Positions 41,644 through 51,360 of a stretch of 64,000 nucleotides of DNA are shown here, one piece after another (within the stretch, counting starts at the first letter, position 1; each line of letters opens with the position of its first letter). The position numbers were made by a program, and so were the translations under genes. The stretch is taken from NCBI RefSeq assembly GCF_001660485.1, contig NZ_CP013979.1, forward strand, positions 4,092,001 to 4,156,000, read 5' to 3'. Source of the DNA: Agromyces aureus (GTDB lineage Bacteria > Actinomycetota > Actinomycetes > Actinomycetales > Microbacteriaceae). The notes under the pieces are model-generated. The model was not told the origin of the DNA. It did no database searches and saw nothing but the letters and a program-made list of their open reading frames with translations.

Positions 41644-43554
41644 ATGGACAACATCGTCGTTCGTCGCCGTGCACGCCGGAGCGCGGCCATCGCCGTCGCA
41701 GCCGGCCTCGCAGCCGCACTCATCGCCACCTCGGCACCGGCCTCAGCTGTCGTGCGACCATCGGCACCCGAAGCCTCGGCGCTGCAGACCTCAGCGCGGG
41801 TTACCGCATCGACCTCGACCGGGCGACCGTCCCCGGCGCCGACGGCGACTTCGACGGGATACGGCGGCGCGGTCTCGTCGGTCGACGCCTCGGCGAGCCG
41901 GGTCGGCGTCGAGGTGCTGCGCCTGGGCGGCAACGCGGCCGACGCCGCGGTGGCCACGGCGGCAGCGCTCGGCGTCACCGAGCCGTACAGCGCGGGCATC
42001 GGCGGCGGCGGGTACTTCGTGTACTTCGACGCCTCGACCGGCACCGTGAGCACCATCGACGGGCGTGAGACGGCGCCGGCGGGCATGCCGAACGATGCGT
42101 TCATCGATCCTGCGACCGGCCAGCCCTACCGGTTCACGCCCGAACTCGTGTCTTCGGGCGTCTCGGTCGGCGTTCCGGGAACACTGGCGACCTGGGATGC
42201 CGCACTCGACCGCTTCGGCACGAAGCGACTCAGCGCTGTGCTCGCGCCATCGATCCTGCTGGCAGCGATGGGATTCACGGTCGACGAGACCTTCCGCAAC
42301 CAGACGCTCGACAACAAGGCGCGGTTCGCCGCGTTCCCCGATACGGCGAAGCTCTTCCTCCCGGGCGGCGATGCGCCGAAGGTCGGCTCGACGTTCCGCA
42401 ACCCCGACCTGGCCAAGACGCTCGCGCTCATCGCCGTGCGCGGGCCCGACGCGTTCTACTCCGGCCGGCTCGCGGCCGAGATCGCCGACGTCGTGCAGCA
42501 TCCGCGCAAGGACCCGGCATCGACACTGCCCGCCCCGGCGGGCACGCTGACGACCGCCGACCTCGCCGCCTACTCGGTCGTCGAGCAGGCGGCGACGCAC
42601 GTGGATTACCGCGGACTCGACGTCTACGGCATGGCGCCCTCCTCCTCCGGCGGCACGACCGTCGGCGAGGCGCTGAACATCCTCGAGAACCACGACCTGG
42701 CGTCGGCGGAGGTCGGGCAGAGCCTGCACCTCTACCTCGAGGCATCCGCTCGCGCCTTCGCCGATCGCGGTGCCTACCTCGGCGACCCGGCCTTCGTCGA
42801 CGTGCCCACCGAGACCCTGCTCAGCCAAGAGTTCGCCGACGCGCGCGACTGCACGATCGACCCGGACACCGCCTCGGCCCGGCCCGTGCCCGCCGGCGCC
42901 CTCGACGCGGTCGGCTGCGAGTCCGTCGCGTTCGAAGAGGCGGCCGACACCGAGAACGTCTCGACGACGCACCTCTCGGTGGTCGACAAGTGGGGCAACG
43001 CGGTCGCCTACACGCTCACGATCGAGCAGACCGGCGGGTCGGCCATGACGGTGCCCGGCCGCGGCTTCCTGCTGAACAACGAGCTGACCGACTTCAGCAC
43101 GGTCTACAACCCCGCCGACCCGAACCGCATCGAGCCGGGAAAGCGGCCGCGCTCGTCGATGTCGCCCACCATCGTGCTCCAGGACGGCGACGTGCGCTTC
43201 GTGGTCGGCTCGCCCGGCGGGGCCACGATCATCACGACGGTGCTGCAGATCCTGATGAACCGGATCGACCTCGGCATGACGCTGCCCGAGGCGGTCGCAG
43301 CGCCCCGGGCCTCGCAACGCAACGCGGCAGCCACACCCGCCGAGCCCGAGTTCATCGCCGCGTACCAAGACGACCTGGCGCCGTTCGGTCAGGTGCTCGT
43401 GCCATCGGGCGACCAGTTCACGTCGGCCGCGCAGATCGGCGCCGCGGCGGCGATCGAAGTCGATGAACGTGGGCTCATGACCGCTGCGGCCGAACCGGTG
43501 CGTCGGGGCGGCGGCACGGGCCTCGTGGTGAGACCGGTGCGCACGCCCCGCTGA
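41644..43554 (+). CDS. ggt: gamma-glutamyltransferase (secreted)
   Basis: 636-residue N-terminal nucleophile hydrolase precursor. A signal peptide (RRRARRSAAIAVAAGLAAALIA...) is followed by the large-subunit motifs GGNAADAAVATAAALGVTEPYSAGIGGGGYFVYFD. The autoprocessing/catalytic Thr is Thr441 in STTHLSVVDKWGNAVAYTLTIEQ, and SPGGATIITTVLQILMN is near the end. It hydrolyses or transfers gamma-glutamyl groups from glutathione-like compounds outside the membrane. An unusual 40-residue Ala/Ser/Thr-rich linker follows the signal. Poly-gamma-glutamate tails of F420 are a speculative alternative substrate. Confidence 0.93.
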   Translation: MDNIVVRRRARRSAAIAVAAGLAAALIATSAPASAVVRPSAPEASALQTSARVTASTSTGRPSPAPTATSTGYGGAVSSVDASASRVGVEVLRLGGNAADAAVATAAALGVTEPYSAGIGGGGYFVYFDASTGTVSTIDGRETAPAGMPNDAFIDPATGQPYRFTPELVSSGVSVGVPGTLATWDAALDRFGTKRLSAVLAPSILLAAMGFTVDETFRNQTLDNKARFAAFPDTAKLFLPGGDAPKVGSTFRNPDLAKTLALIAVRGPDAFYSGRLAAEIADVVQHPRKDPASTLPAPAGTLTTADLAAYSVVEQAATHVDYRGLDVYGMAPSSSGGTTVGEALNILENHDLASAEVGQSLHLYLEASARAFADRGAYLGDPAFVDVPTETLLSQEFADARDCTIDPDTASARPVPAGALDAVGCESVAFEEAADTENVSTTHLSVVDKWGNAVAYTLTIEQTGGSAMTVPGRGFLLNNELTDFSTVYNPADPNRIEPGKRPRSSMSPTIVLQDGDVRFVVGSPGGATIITTVLQILMNRIDLGMTLPEAVAAPRASQRNAAATPAEPEFIAAYQDDLAPFGQVLVPSGDQFTSAAQIGAAAAIEVDERGLMTAAAEPVRRGGGTGLVVRPVRTPR

Positions 43555-43701
43555 CCCCAGAGGGGCGGATGCCGCGGGGCGCCCGCTCGCATCGGCCCGG
43601 CCACCTCGCCCCGACTCAGAAGGACCAGGCATCATGACGAGGCAGCGGGCTTCGCTCGCCGACCTTGTCCTGGGCGCGCTCGCTCTGCCACGATCGGAGC
43701 C

Positions 43702-44481
43702 GTGACTCGACCCGATCGACGCCGTCTCGGCGTCGCCGGATGCCTCGCCCTCGCCGCGGCATCCGTCAGCCTCCTCACGTCGTGCGCGACGACCTCGACG
43801 GCCGCCGAACCCTCGGAGTCGGCGCCCCCGCCCGCTCCGAGCACACCGGCGGAGCTGGCCGCCTCGATCGTGACGATCGAGATGCCCGACCTCGCGCCCT
43901 ACCCCGAGCCCGATCCGCCGCTCACCGATGCCGAGTCCGAGGCGAAACGCGTCGCGGATGCCGACGCACAGTGGCAGGGCGTGCTCTCCACCTACCCGGA
44001 TGCCGTTCGGCCGCCCGACCCGTTCGCGGGCTACCTCTCCGACGAGGAGCGGAAGGACCCGCTTCGCGCCTGTCTCCAGGCCGCCGGGGCGGCGCTCAGC
44101 GAGGGGTACGCGCTGGACCCCGACGCGCCTCCCACGCTGGGGTGGTCGACCTCGAACGAGGCCCAGAGGATCGGGGCCTACGCCTGCGACCAGACGCACC
44201 CGGTGAAGATCACCCGGCCGTCGGCGAACGACGCCGAACTCGGGTGGATCTACGACTACATGGTCGCGTTCTTCGCTCCGTGCTACGAGGCCAACGGCAT
44301 CGACGTGTCTCCTCCTCCCGGCCGCGACGTCTGGGTCGAGACCTACCCCGGCTACGTCTGGTTCCCCACGTACTCGGACGACCCTCGATTCCGCGACATG
44401 ACGCTCGAGCTCGAGACCGCGATCCGCACGGCGTGCCCCGACCCCGACACGTACCTGCAGGAGCATCCCGGGATCCGGTGA
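43702..44481 (+). CDS. lipoprotein of unknown function
   Basis: 259 residues from GTG. Basic N-terminus, hydrophobic span and lipobox LLTSC (near residue 28), then a Pro/Ser/Ala-rich linker. The mature domain has four Cys (ACLQAAG, YACDQ, APCYE, TACPD) that could form two disulphides. Acidic and Pro-rich; no known family recognised. 147 bases after ggt, convergent with the dehydrogenase gene. Confidence 0.75.
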   Translation: MTRPDRRRLGVAGCLALAAASVSLLTSCATTSTAAEPSESAPPPAPSTPAELAASIVTIEMPDLAPYPEPDPPLTDAESEAKRVADADAQWQGVLSTYPDAVRPPDPFAGYLSDEERKDPLRACLQAAGAALSEGYALDPDAPPTLGWSTSNEAQRIGAYACDQTHPVKITRPSANDAELGWIYDYMVAFFAPCYEANGIDVSPPPGRDVWVETYPGYVWFPTYSDDPRFRDMTLELETAIRTACPDPDTYLQEHPGIR

Positions 44482-44506
44482 TCGGCCACCGGCCGGCCGG
44501 TGCGAT
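44482..44506. terminator. palindromic hairpin between convergent genes
   Basis: A 16-bp perfect palindrome CACCGGCCGGCCGGTG (44487-44502) extended outward by ATCG/CGAT with a 2-base bulge, immediately after the lipoprotein stop and before the convergent dehydrogenase stop at 44539. Confidence 0.5.
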
Positions 44507-44538
44507 GGCCTGGCGGGGTGACGGGCCGGGCAGCGCGA

Positions 44539-45456
44539 TCAGGCTGACGGATCGAACCCCGCCAGTGTGCCGTCGGCGGGCGGGTACTTCGCGATGAGGC
44601 TCGCGTCCTTGCCTGCGTACCCCTCGGAGGCGAGGCGCCGGAACTGTTCGAGCGCGAGTTCGGCCGCCGGGATGTGCAGCCCGGATGCCTCGGCCGCCGC
44701 GACGGCGAACGAGAGGTCCTTCTCGGCGAGCGCGGCCGAGAACGTCGCGTCGAAGTTGCGGTTCGCGGGGCTCGTCTCGACGACGCCGGGAGCCGGATAC
44801 CAGGTGCGGAGCGGCCAGGAGTCCCCCGACGACGCAGCGGCGACCTCGTGGAACCGCGCCGGATCGAGGCCGAGCGATGCGGCGAGCGCGGCCCCCTCGG
44901 CGACCCCGAGCAGCGAGGCGAAGAGCATGAGGTTGTTGGCCAGCTTCGCCGCGATGCCGAGCGTGGGCCCGCCGAGGTCGAAGACGTGCGCCGCCATCGG
45001 TTGCACCAGCGGGCGGGCCGCCGCCACGGCGTCGGGCTCCCCGCCGAGCATGAAGGTGAGCGATCCGCGCTCGGCCCCGGCGATGCCGCCGGAGATCGGG
45101 GCGTCGACGAAACGGAACCCCCGAGCCGCCGACTCGGCGTGGCACCACCGCGACGTGTCGATGTCGACCGTCGAGGTGTCGAGCAGCAGCGCGTTCACCG
45201 GGGCCGTGGCCCAGACGCCCGCGGTCGCCGCGTAGACGTCGCGCACGTGCTCGTTGCGAGGCAGCGACGTGAAGACGGCGTCGACACCCGCGACGGTCTC
45301 GGCGATGCTCTCGCACACGCGAACGCCGCGATCGGCTGCGACCAGGCACGCCGCCTCATCCAGGTCGAAGCCGCGCACCTCGTGCCCTGCCGCGACCAGA
45401 TGCGCTGACATGGGCCCGCCCATGTGCCCGAGTCCGATCCATCCGATGACGGCCAT
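44539..45456 (-). CDS. 3-hydroxyisobutyrate-dehydrogenase-like NAD(P)-dependent oxidoreductase
   Basis: 305-residue beta-hydroxyacid dehydrogenase with the dinucleotide motif GWIGLGHMGGPMSAHL, substrate-binding DAPISGGIAGAERGSLTFMLGG and catalytic Lys in AAKLANNLMLF. Family members act on 3-hydroxyisobutyrate, tartronate semialdehyde or related acids. The ATG at 45456 follows GGAGGAGGGG. It is monocistronic or leads the neighbouring F420 genes; 3-hydroxyisobutyrate links to methylmalonate semialdehyde, the substrate of MmsA at 169-1665. Confidence 0.87.
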   Translation of the reverse strand: MAVIGWIGLGHMGGPMSAHLVAAGHEVRGFDLDEAACLVAADRGVRVCESIAETVAGVDAVFTSLPRNEHVRDVYAATAGVWATAPVNALLLDTSTVDIDTSRWCHAESAARGFRFVDAPISGGIAGAERGSLTFMLGGEPDAVAAARPLVQPMAAHVFDLGGPTLGIAAKLANNLMLFASLLGVAEGAALAASLGLDPARFHEVAAASSGDSWPLRTWYPAPGVVETSPANRNFDATFSAALAEKDLSFAVAAAEASGLHIPAAELALEQFRRLASEGYAGKDASLIAKYPPADGTLAGFDPSA

Positions 45457-45603
45457 GGCCCCTCCTCCGACGTCGCTGTCGCCGCGTTCGCCCGCGTCTC
45501 CCACGCTACGCCCGGGACGCGCGACAGGGCGCCCCGGTCGTCGAACCGGGGCGCCCTGAGCTCGTCCGCCTTCGCCGGCCGCAGCGGCGCGCGGCGCGCG
45601 GCG

Positions 45604-46638
45604 CTACTTCGCGGCGCGGGCGCGCAGCCGCGGCGCGAGGTCGCGCTCGAACAGCTCCAGGAAGCGGCGCTGGTCGTGCCCGGGCGCGTGGAACACGAGG
45701 TGGTTGAAGCCCCAGTCCATGTACTGGCCGATCTGCTCGACGACCTCGTCGGGGTCGGTGCCCACGATCCAGCGCTTCGCAATCGTCTCGATCGGCAGGG
45801 CGTCGGCGGCGCGCTCCATCTCGACGGGGTCGGTGATGTCGTGCTTCTGCTCCTTCGAGAGCGAGAGCGGCGACCAGAACCGAGTGTTGTCCAGCGCGGT
45901 CTCGAGGTCGTCTTCATACGAGAGCTTGATCTCGATCATGCGGTCGTACTCGTCGAACGTGCGACCGTCGGTGCGGGCCTCGAGGCCCTCCTTGACCGCG
46001 GGCATGAGCTGGTCGGCGTAGAGCTCGGCGCCCTTGCCCGAGGTGCAGATGAAGCCGTCGCCCGCGCGCCCGGCGTACTTCGCGACCTGCGGCCCGCCGG
46101 CAGCGATGTAGATCGGCACCCCGCCCTCTGGCCGGTCGTAGATCGAGGCGTCGTGGGTCGAGTAGTACTCGCCGTCGAAGCTGACCTGGTCTTCATCGCT
46201 CCACAACGCACGCATGAGGCGCACCGACTCGCGGAGGCGCGCGTAGCGCTCGCGGAACTCGGGCCACTCCTGCTCGCCCGCGCCCTGGAAGCCCGTGGCG
46301 ATCTCGTTGAGCGCCTCGCCCGAGCCGACGCCGAGGATCACGCGTCCGGGGTAGAGCACGCCCATCGTCGCGAACGCCTGCGCGAGCACGGCCGGGTTGT
46401 AGCGGAACGTCGGCGTCAGCACCGACGTGCCGATCTTGATCGTCGAGGTGCGCTCGCCGACCGCCGCCATCCACGCGAGCGAGAACGGCGCGTGCCCGCC
46501 GGTGTGCCGCCACGGCTGGAAGTGGTCGCTCGTGAACACCGACTCCATGCCGTGCGCTTCGGCCGCGACGGCGATCTCGACGAGCTCGCGCGGGTCGAAC
46601 TGCTCGGCGCTGGCCTTGTATCCGAGGGTGAGGGTCAT
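45604..46638 (-). CDS. fgd: F420-dependent glucose-6-phosphate dehydrogenase
   Basis: 344-residue LLM enzyme very close to mycobacterial FGD1: [68 protein letters not shown] and [13 protein letters not shown]. Active-site residues match: His39, Trp43 and Glu108 (His40, Trp44, Glu109 in M. tuberculosis). It reduces F420 with glucose-6-phosphate, supplying F420H2 to the LLM reductases in this window. ATGA overlap with cofC upstream couples cofactor reduction to its synthesis. Confidence 0.95.
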   Translation of the reverse strand: MTLTLGYKASAEQFDPRELVEIAVAAEAHGMESVFTSDHFQPWRHTGGHAPFSLAWMAAVGERTSTIKIGTSVLTPTFRYNPAVLAQAFATMGVLYPGRVILGVGSGEALNEIATGFQGAGEQEWPEFRERYARLRESVRLMRALWSDEDQVSFDGEYYSTHDASIYDRPEGGVPIYIAAGGPQVAKYAGRAGDGFICTSGKGAELYADQLMPAVKEGLEARTDGRTFDEYDRMIEIKLSYEDDLETALDNTRFWSPLSLSKEQKHDITDPVEMERAADALPIETIAKRWIVGTDPDEVVEQIGQYMDWGFNHLVFHAPGHDQRRFLELFERDLAPRLRARAAK

Positions 46639-47357
46639 GCTGCTCCCTTTCTGGTGGAGTCGGTTGTCGTACGTCGGGGTGCGGCGAGAGCCGCAGCGGT
46701 GTGCGCGCCGAGCCCGAGTCGCACGGCGGCGTCGAGGGCGTCGACCGTGTCGACGTCGCGGCGCATGCGCTCGGCGAGGGCCGTCGGCACCTCGTGCGAG
46801 AGGTCGTGGAAGCCGAGCGCACGGTGCAGCATCGCCGAGTCCGCGCCGAACGCGGGCTCGAAACGAGTATGCGCGGCGGCCGTCGCGAGGGTCGTGCCGG
46901 TGCCCTCTGCGTCGGGCATGAAGGCGAGCGGATGCCGCGACGCGGCGTCGAGCGAGGCATCGAGCGCTTGCGGGGTCAGCGCGGGCAGGTCGCCGAGCAG
47001 CACGGCGATGCCCCGGTGGCTGCGGGCCGAGCGGCCCCCGTCGGGGCCGGAGTCGCGTTCGGCGGCGGCGATGCGTCGGGCCTCCGCGATGCCGTGGCGG
47101 ATCGCCGCCGAGAGCGAGCGCGGCTCGGGCTCGGCAACGACGACGACGCCGTCGGGCACCTCGTCGACGTGCCCGCTCAGGTCGCCCACGACGATCACGC
47201 GGGCCACGCGTTCGGCGGCGAGCGCGGCGTCGATGGTGTCGAGCACGAACGCCCGGGCGAGGTCGGCGCGGGCCGTGCGATCGAGCGAGGGTGCGAGCCG
47301 GGTCTTGGCCTCGGCGAGCAGCTTCACGGGCACCACGACGTCGAAGGCGGTCAGCAT
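46635..47357 (-). CDS. fbiD: 2-phospho-L-lactate/phosphoenolpyruvate guanylyltransferase
   Basis: 240-residue CofC/FbiD nucleotidyltransferase. It begins [39 protein letters not shown] and carries [18 protein letters not shown] (metal-binding acidic motif) and [12 protein letters not shown]. It activates phospholactate or PEP with GTP for CofD (19143-20183). It overlaps cofE by 7 bases and fgd by 4. The 40 C-terminal residues after [24 protein letters not shown] are Ala/Thr-rich. Confidence 0.92.
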   Translation of the reverse strand: MLTAFDVVVPVKLLAEAKTRLAPSLDRTARADLARAFVLDTIDAALAAERVARVIVVGDLSGHVDEVPDGVVVVAEPEPRSLSAAIRHGIAEARRIAAAERDSGPDGGRSARSHRGIAVLLGDLPALTPQALDASLDAASRHPLAFMPDAEGTGTTLATAAAHTRFEPAFGADSAMLHRALGFHDLSHEVPTALAERMRRDVDTVDALDAAVRLGLGAHTAAALAAPRRTTTDSTRKGAA

Positions 47358-48322
47358 GTCGTCGCCTCCGCCACCGGAGCCGCCGCCACCGGAACCGCCG
47401 GCGAGACGCGCGACCGCGTCATGAGCGCCTCGGCGCGTGCGGCCGCGACGCCCTCGGCGTAGCCGGAGGCGAACCCCTCGGCGTGCCCGACGGCGCGTCC
47501 GCGGGCGAAGCCGGCCTCGTGTCCGTCGCGGCGTCCGAGCTCGACGGCCTCGTCGGTGCCGAGCCGGAACAGGTCGCGCTCCGACGGTCGCGCGATCGAG
47601 GCCGCTCCGGGCAGGTCGAGCGGTCCGACGGCGCGCGCGAGGCCCGAGACGACGGCCACGGGGCATCCGCTCGCCTTGCCCTTGACGAGGTCGCCGGCGC
47701 CCGCGAGCTCGTCGGCGAGGCAGGCCATGGTCACGGTGAGGGTTCGGCCGGCGGCGTCGGTGCCACCGCGCAGGTCGTCGACCACGTGCACGCCCGCCGC
47801 GCCGATCGCGACATCGGTCTGGCCCTCGCGCCACGGCCGGCCGAGGGTGTCCGAGAGGATCACGCCGATCGCGAGCCCGGTGAGCGAGCGGATGCCGGTG
47901 GCGAGCGCCCGCGCCGACGCGTCGGGGTCGAGCGGCAGCAGCAGCACGGTGCCGTCGGCGGTGTTCGATGCGTCGACCCCCGCTGCCGCCGCGACCATGC
48001 CCTGCCGGTTCTCGACGATGCGGGTGACACCGCCCTCGTGGGCACGGGTCGCGACGACGCGCACGGTCTCGTCGGTGATGGCCTGCTCGCGATCGGCCGC
48101 GTGCACGATGCGACCCTCGGCCTTGGACACAATCTTCGAGGTCACGACGAGGATGTCGCCGTCGCGCAGTCCGCCGGCGCGGGCGGCGGCCCCGGCGATG
48201 AGGTCGACAAGGTCGTCGCCGGGGCGCACCTCGCCGATGCCGGCGAGCGCGCGCACGGCGAGGGCCTCGGCATCCGTCGCCTGGTCGGCAGCCTGCGGTT
48301 CGGTCGCGAACGCGATGCTCAT
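47351..48322 (-). CDS. cofE: F420-0:gamma-glutamyl ligase, copy 1 (with C-terminal extension)
   Basis: 323-residue CofE family enzyme that adds glutamates to F420-0. Conserved blocks are [64 protein letters not shown] segment and [13 protein letters not shown]. About 60 residues beyond the usual ~255 form a Gly/Ala/Glu/His repeat-like tail ([23 protein letters not shown]). It lacks the FMN-nitroreductase domain of mycobacterial FbiB. Overlaps the LLM gene (ATGA) and cofC. A close paralogue is at 50410-51189. Confidence 0.93.
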   Translation of the reverse strand: MSIAFATEPQAADQATDAEALAVRALAGIGEVRPGDDLVDLIAGAAARAGGLRDGDILVVTSKIVSKAEGRIVHAADREQAITDETVRVVATRAHEGGVTRIVENRQGMVAAAAGVDASNTADGTVLLLPLDPDASARALATGIRSLTGLAIGVILSDTLGRPWREGQTDVAIGAAGVHVVDDLRGGTDAAGRTLTVTMACLADELAGAGDLVKGKASGCPVAVVSGLARAVGPLDLPGAASIARPSERDLFRLGTDEAVELGRRDGHEAGFARGRAVGHAEGFASGYAEGVAAARAEALMTRSRVSPAVPVAAAPVAEATTC

Positions 48323-49317
48323 CGCACGAGCCTCGGCAGCACGTCGCGCCCGAAGACCTCGAGCCACTCGCGCTGGTTGCGCCCGACGTTGTGCAGGTAG
48401 ATGCGGTCGAACCCGAGGTCGATCAGGCGCTGGATATGCGCGCGGTGCACGTCGGGGTCGCTCGAGACGGTGAGGCGGCCCGTGAAGTCCTCAGGGCGCA
48501 CCGAGCGGGCCAGCTGCTCGAACTCGAAGGGCGAGCGGATGTCACCGCGAGCGAAACGCATGCCGGCGATCGGCCACTCGCGCAGCGCGTTCGCCATCGC
48601 CTCCTCGTCGGTCGGCGCCCACGAGAGGTGCAGCTGCAGCACGCGCGTGAGCTTCGAGCGGTCGCGTCCGCCTTCGCGGGCGCCCTCGTCGAACTTCGCG
48701 AGCAGCACGCGCAGGCGCTCGTCGTCGGCGCCGGTCGTGATGATGCCGTCGACCTGGCGTCCGGCGCGCTTCGCGGTCACCGGGCCCTGGGTCGCGACGA
48801 AGATCTCGGGGGCGACGGGCGGCATGGTCCAGAGCCGGGTGGTCTCGAGCTTGAAGTGGGGGCCGGCGTGCCGCACCTCGCGGCCGGCGATCGACGCGGT
48901 GAACAACTTCTTGATCACGTCGACGGCCTCGAACATGCGGTTGATGCGCTCGTGCGCCTCTGGCCAGTACTCGCCCACGATGTGCTCGTTGAGGGCTTCG
49001 CCCGAGCCGATGCCGAGCCAGTGCCGGCCGGGGTACATCGACGCGAGCGTCGCGCTGGCCTGTGCGACCATCGCCGGGTGCCAGCGGAACGTCGGCGTCG
49101 TGACGCCCGGGCCGAGGTCGCCCGTCGTGCGCTCGCCGAGCGCGGCGAGCACGCTCCACACGAACGAGGACTCGCCCTGCTGCGGCAGCCACGGCTGGAA
49201 GTGGTCGGAGGCCATGACCCCCGTGAAGCCGTGCTGCTCGGCGAACGCGGCGAGCGCCACCGCCTCGGCGGGCGGGAACTGCTCGAGCATGGCGGCGTAT
49301 CCGATGTGCACTGACAC
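48319..49317 (-). CDS. FGD-like F420-dependent LLM oxidoreductase
   Basis: 332-residue LLM enzyme keeping the F420 pocket motifs [26 protein letters not shown] and [13 protein letters not shown], but diverging from FGD1 elsewhere. It resembles the TIGR03557-type F420-dependent family, from memory. It is the first gene of the LLM-cofE-cofC-fgd operon. Start uncertain: GTG at 49317 or GTG two codons later, both near GGAGG/GAGGGG. The GntR-like operator at 49417-49430 lies about 100 bases upstream. Substrate unknown. Confidence 0.88.
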   Translation of the reverse strand: MSVHIGYAAMLEQFPPAEAVALAAFAEQHGFTGVMASDHFQPWLPQQGESSFVWSVLAALGERTTGDLGPGVTTPTFRWHPAMVAQASATLASMYPGRHWLGIGSGEALNEHIVGEYWPEAHERINRMFEAVDVIKKLFTASIAGREVRHAGPHFKLETTRLWTMPPVAPEIFVATQGPVTAKRAGRQVDGIITTGADDERLRVLLAKFDEGAREGGRDRSKLTRVLQLHLSWAPTDEEAMANALREWPIAGMRFARGDIRSPFEFEQLARSVRPEDFTGRLTVSSDPDVHRAHIQRLIDLGFDRIYLHNVGRNQREWLEVFGRDVLPRLVR

Positions 49318-49416
49318 CCCTCCATCCTCCCGCTCCCGCGCGGGGCCTGGGCACGCATTCGAGAATTCTGCGGGCCCGTTCAGGTCGTCGGCATCCCGAC
49401 AAGGTTCAGTATTTCG

Positions 49417-49430
49417 GATTCTGGATCCAA
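49417..49430. promoter_or_regulatory. GntR-like operator before the F420 operon
   Basis: TTCTGGATCCAA-like site; reading toward the operon it is TTTTTGGATCCAGAA. A TTGCTT-N18-AATACT pair on the minus strand brackets it, so it sits between -35 and -10. Matches the sites at 33563 and 50374. Confidence 0.55.
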
Positions 49431-49459
49431 AAAGCAATACGCGAGCCGGATGCTTTCGA

Positions 49460-49544
49460 TGGTCGAGGAGGCACGCCAGCGCCGTCTCGAGAGATCCGAC
49501 TCCTGTGCGGGCCGGGTCTCGAGACGCTTCGCTCCTCGACCGGC
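49460..49544. repeat. dispersed palindromic repeat, copy D
   Basis: GGTCGAGGAGGCACGCCAGC ... GTCTCGAGAC ... GCTCCTCGACCGGC; nearly identical to copy A at 64-147. Located between the stop of the gntR gene and the operator of the F420 operon, where it may act as a transcriptional boundary. Confidence 0.75.
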
Positions 49545-49552
49545 GGGATCGG

Positions 49553-50335
49553 TCAGCGCTGCGCGCGCCCCCGCGACGCCGGCGCCGCGGCATCCGTCGC
49601 CGTCGACTCCGCCTCGAGCAGCTCGAGCACGGCATCGCGAACGCCCACGAGGTGATCGCGCAGCACATCGACGGCCCGGTCGACCTCGCCCGACGCCACG
49701 GCCTCGATGAGCTGCTCGTGCGTGTGGCTGTGCTCGGCGTCGCCGACGAGGCGCCATCCGAGCACGTAGCGCCCGACCTTGAGTCGCAGCTGCTCGATCA
49801 TCTCCCAGAGCACGGGGCGCTGCTCGGCGTCGTAGAGCTCGGCGTAGAACTCGGTGCGGGCGTCGACGAAGTCGGAGCCCTCCTGCTGCCGGTCGGCGGC
49901 CTTGCCGAGCTCGCGCAGTCGCGCGACGCGCGCGTCGGTGAGGGCGGCCATCGTGAGCCGCAGCGCCTCGACCTCGAGCAGCACGCGGATGTCGTAGACC
50001 TCCTTCGCCTGCGCCGGCGAGAGCGACTTCACGACCGCGCCGCGGCGGTCGTGGAACTCGACGAGCCCGTCGGCCTCGAGCTGGATCAGCGCCGAGCGCA
50101 CGGGCAGCCGCGAGACGCCGATGAGCTCGGCGAGCGTCTCCTGCCGCAGCTTCTGACCCGGAAGCAGCGCGCCGTTCAGGATCGCGTCCTTGAGGATGTC
50201 GTAGACCATCACGCCGACCGAGCGGTACCCGGTCGCGTGCTGGCCCGCGAGCTGCTTGAGGGCGGCGGCTCCGCCGTCGGCCGAGGATGCCGGTGCTGCG
50301 GTGCCGCCCACGGGCCCTGCGTTCTGCGCGCTCAT
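49553..50335 (-). CDS. FCD-subfamily GntR transcriptional regulator
   Basis: 260 residues: a 50-residue Ala/Gly-rich lead, a GntR winged helix (YDILKDAILNGALLPGQKLRQETLAELIGVSRLPVRSALIQLEADGLVEF), then an all-helical FCD domain with the metal/effector His in HSHTHEQLIEAV. FCD regulators bind small organic acids. The ATG at 50335 is chosen from AGGA spacing. A GGTTCTGGATCCAAAAACC site 40 bases upstream suggests autoregulation, and the same core precedes two catabolic/F420 operons. Confidence 0.9.
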   Translation of the reverse strand: MSAQNAGPVGGTAAPASSADGGAAALKQLAGQHATGYRSVGVMVYDILKDAILNGALLPGQKLRQETLAELIGVSRLPVRSALIQLEADGLVEFHDRRGAVVKSLSPAQAKEVYDIRVLLEVEALRLTMAALTDARVARLRELGKAADRQQEGSDFVDARTEFYAELYDAEQRPVLWEMIEQLRLKVGRYVLGWRLVGDAEHSHTHEQLIEAVASGEVDRAVDVLRDHLVGVRDAVLELLEAESTATDAAAPASRGRAQR

Positions 50336-50372
50336 GGATCCTGAACGTAGCGGATAACCGCCCCGATCACCC

Positions 50373-50390
50373 GGTTCTGGATCCAAAAAC
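50373..50390. promoter_or_regulatory. GntR-like operator before gntR
   Basis: GTTCTGGATCCAAAAAC: palindromic core TGGATCCA with flanking TT/AA, about 38 bases before the gntR ATG. Third copy of the TTCTGGATCCA[AG]AA motif in the window. Confidence 0.6.
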
Positions 50391-50409
50391 CACGAAGTGC
50401 GTCGAAGCG

Positions 50410-51189
50410 CTACAGGTCCCCGTGCGACGATTCCTCGTTCTGCGACTCGTCGAAGCCGTCGCGGTAGCCGTTGTCGTACGCCTCGTCGGCTCCCACGCGG
50501 AACAGGTCGCGCTCAGCCGGACGCTGGATGCTGCGGGCTCCCGGCAGGTCGAGCGCGCCCACGTAACGCGAGAGGCCGCGCACGACGGCGACCGGCACCC
50601 CCGCGGACTTGCCCTTGACCAGCTCGCCCGCGCCCGCGATCTCGTCGGCCACGCACGGCATGGTCACCGCGAGCGCCTTGCCCGAGGCATCCGTCGCCCC
50701 GCGCAGGTCGTCGAACACGTGCACGCCGGCCGCGCCGATCGCGATGTCGGTCTGGCCTTCGCGCCACGGGCGGCCGAGCGTGTCCGAGAGGATCACGCCG
50801 ATCGAGAGCCCGGTGAGCGAGCGGATGCCGGTGGCGAGCGCCCGCGCCGACGCATCCGGGTCGAGCGGCAGCAGCAGCACGGTGCCGTCGGGCGCGTTCG
50901 ACGCGTCGACCCCGGCCGCGGCGCCGATGATGCCCTGGCGGTTCTCGACGATCCGCGTGACGCCGCCCTCGTACTCGCGGGTCGCGACCACGCGCACGGT
51001 CTCGTCGGTGATGGCCTGCTCGCGGTCGTCCGCGGCGACGACCCGCCCCTCGGCCTTGGACACGATCTTCGAGGTGATGACGAGGATGTCCCCCTCTTCG
51101 AGGCTCGTGGCCCCGACGATGATCGCGGCCAGGTCGGCGCCCTTCGCGATCTCGGGGAGGCCCTCGACGCCGTCGACGCTGAACCCCAT
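50410..51189 (-). CDS. F420-0:gamma-glutamyl ligase, copy 2
   Basis: 259 residues, the normal length for monofunctional CofE, and clearly paralogous to 47351-48322: same order of [59 protein letters not shown] and LVKGKSAG. The N-terminus differs ([20 protein letters not shown]) and the long C-terminal tail is replaced by an acidic end ([10 protein letters not shown]). Silent-site similarity in the core suggests a fairly recent duplication around the gntR gene. Catalytic residues appear intact in both, so specialisation (chain length, substrate) is possible. Confidence 0.9.
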   Translation of the reverse strand: MGFSVDGVEGLPEIAKGADLAAIIVGATSLEEGDILVITSKIVSKAEGRVVAADDREQAITDETVRVVATREYEGGVTRIVENRQGIIGAAAGVDASNAPDGTVLLLPLDPDASARALATGIRSLTGLSIGVILSDTLGRPWREGQTDIAIGAAGVHVFDDLRGATDASGKALAVTMPCVADEIAGAGELVKGKSAGVPVAVVRGLSRYVGALDLPGARSIQRPAERDLFRVGADEAYDNGYRDGFDESQNEESSHGDL

Positions 51190-51360
51190 GGAATCCCCCG
51201 ATCTCGCGCGGCGCCGCCCGGTCTTCGCGCCTCGGACGATCTTCGCAGGTCGGCGGCCGACGCGGCCAGCGGCGCGCGCCCGCTGCGGCCGCATTCGCAC
51301 GGGGCACCCGAGCGCGCAAGGACTTGCGGACGCGGCATCCGCCCCGCCTACGATCGAGCC

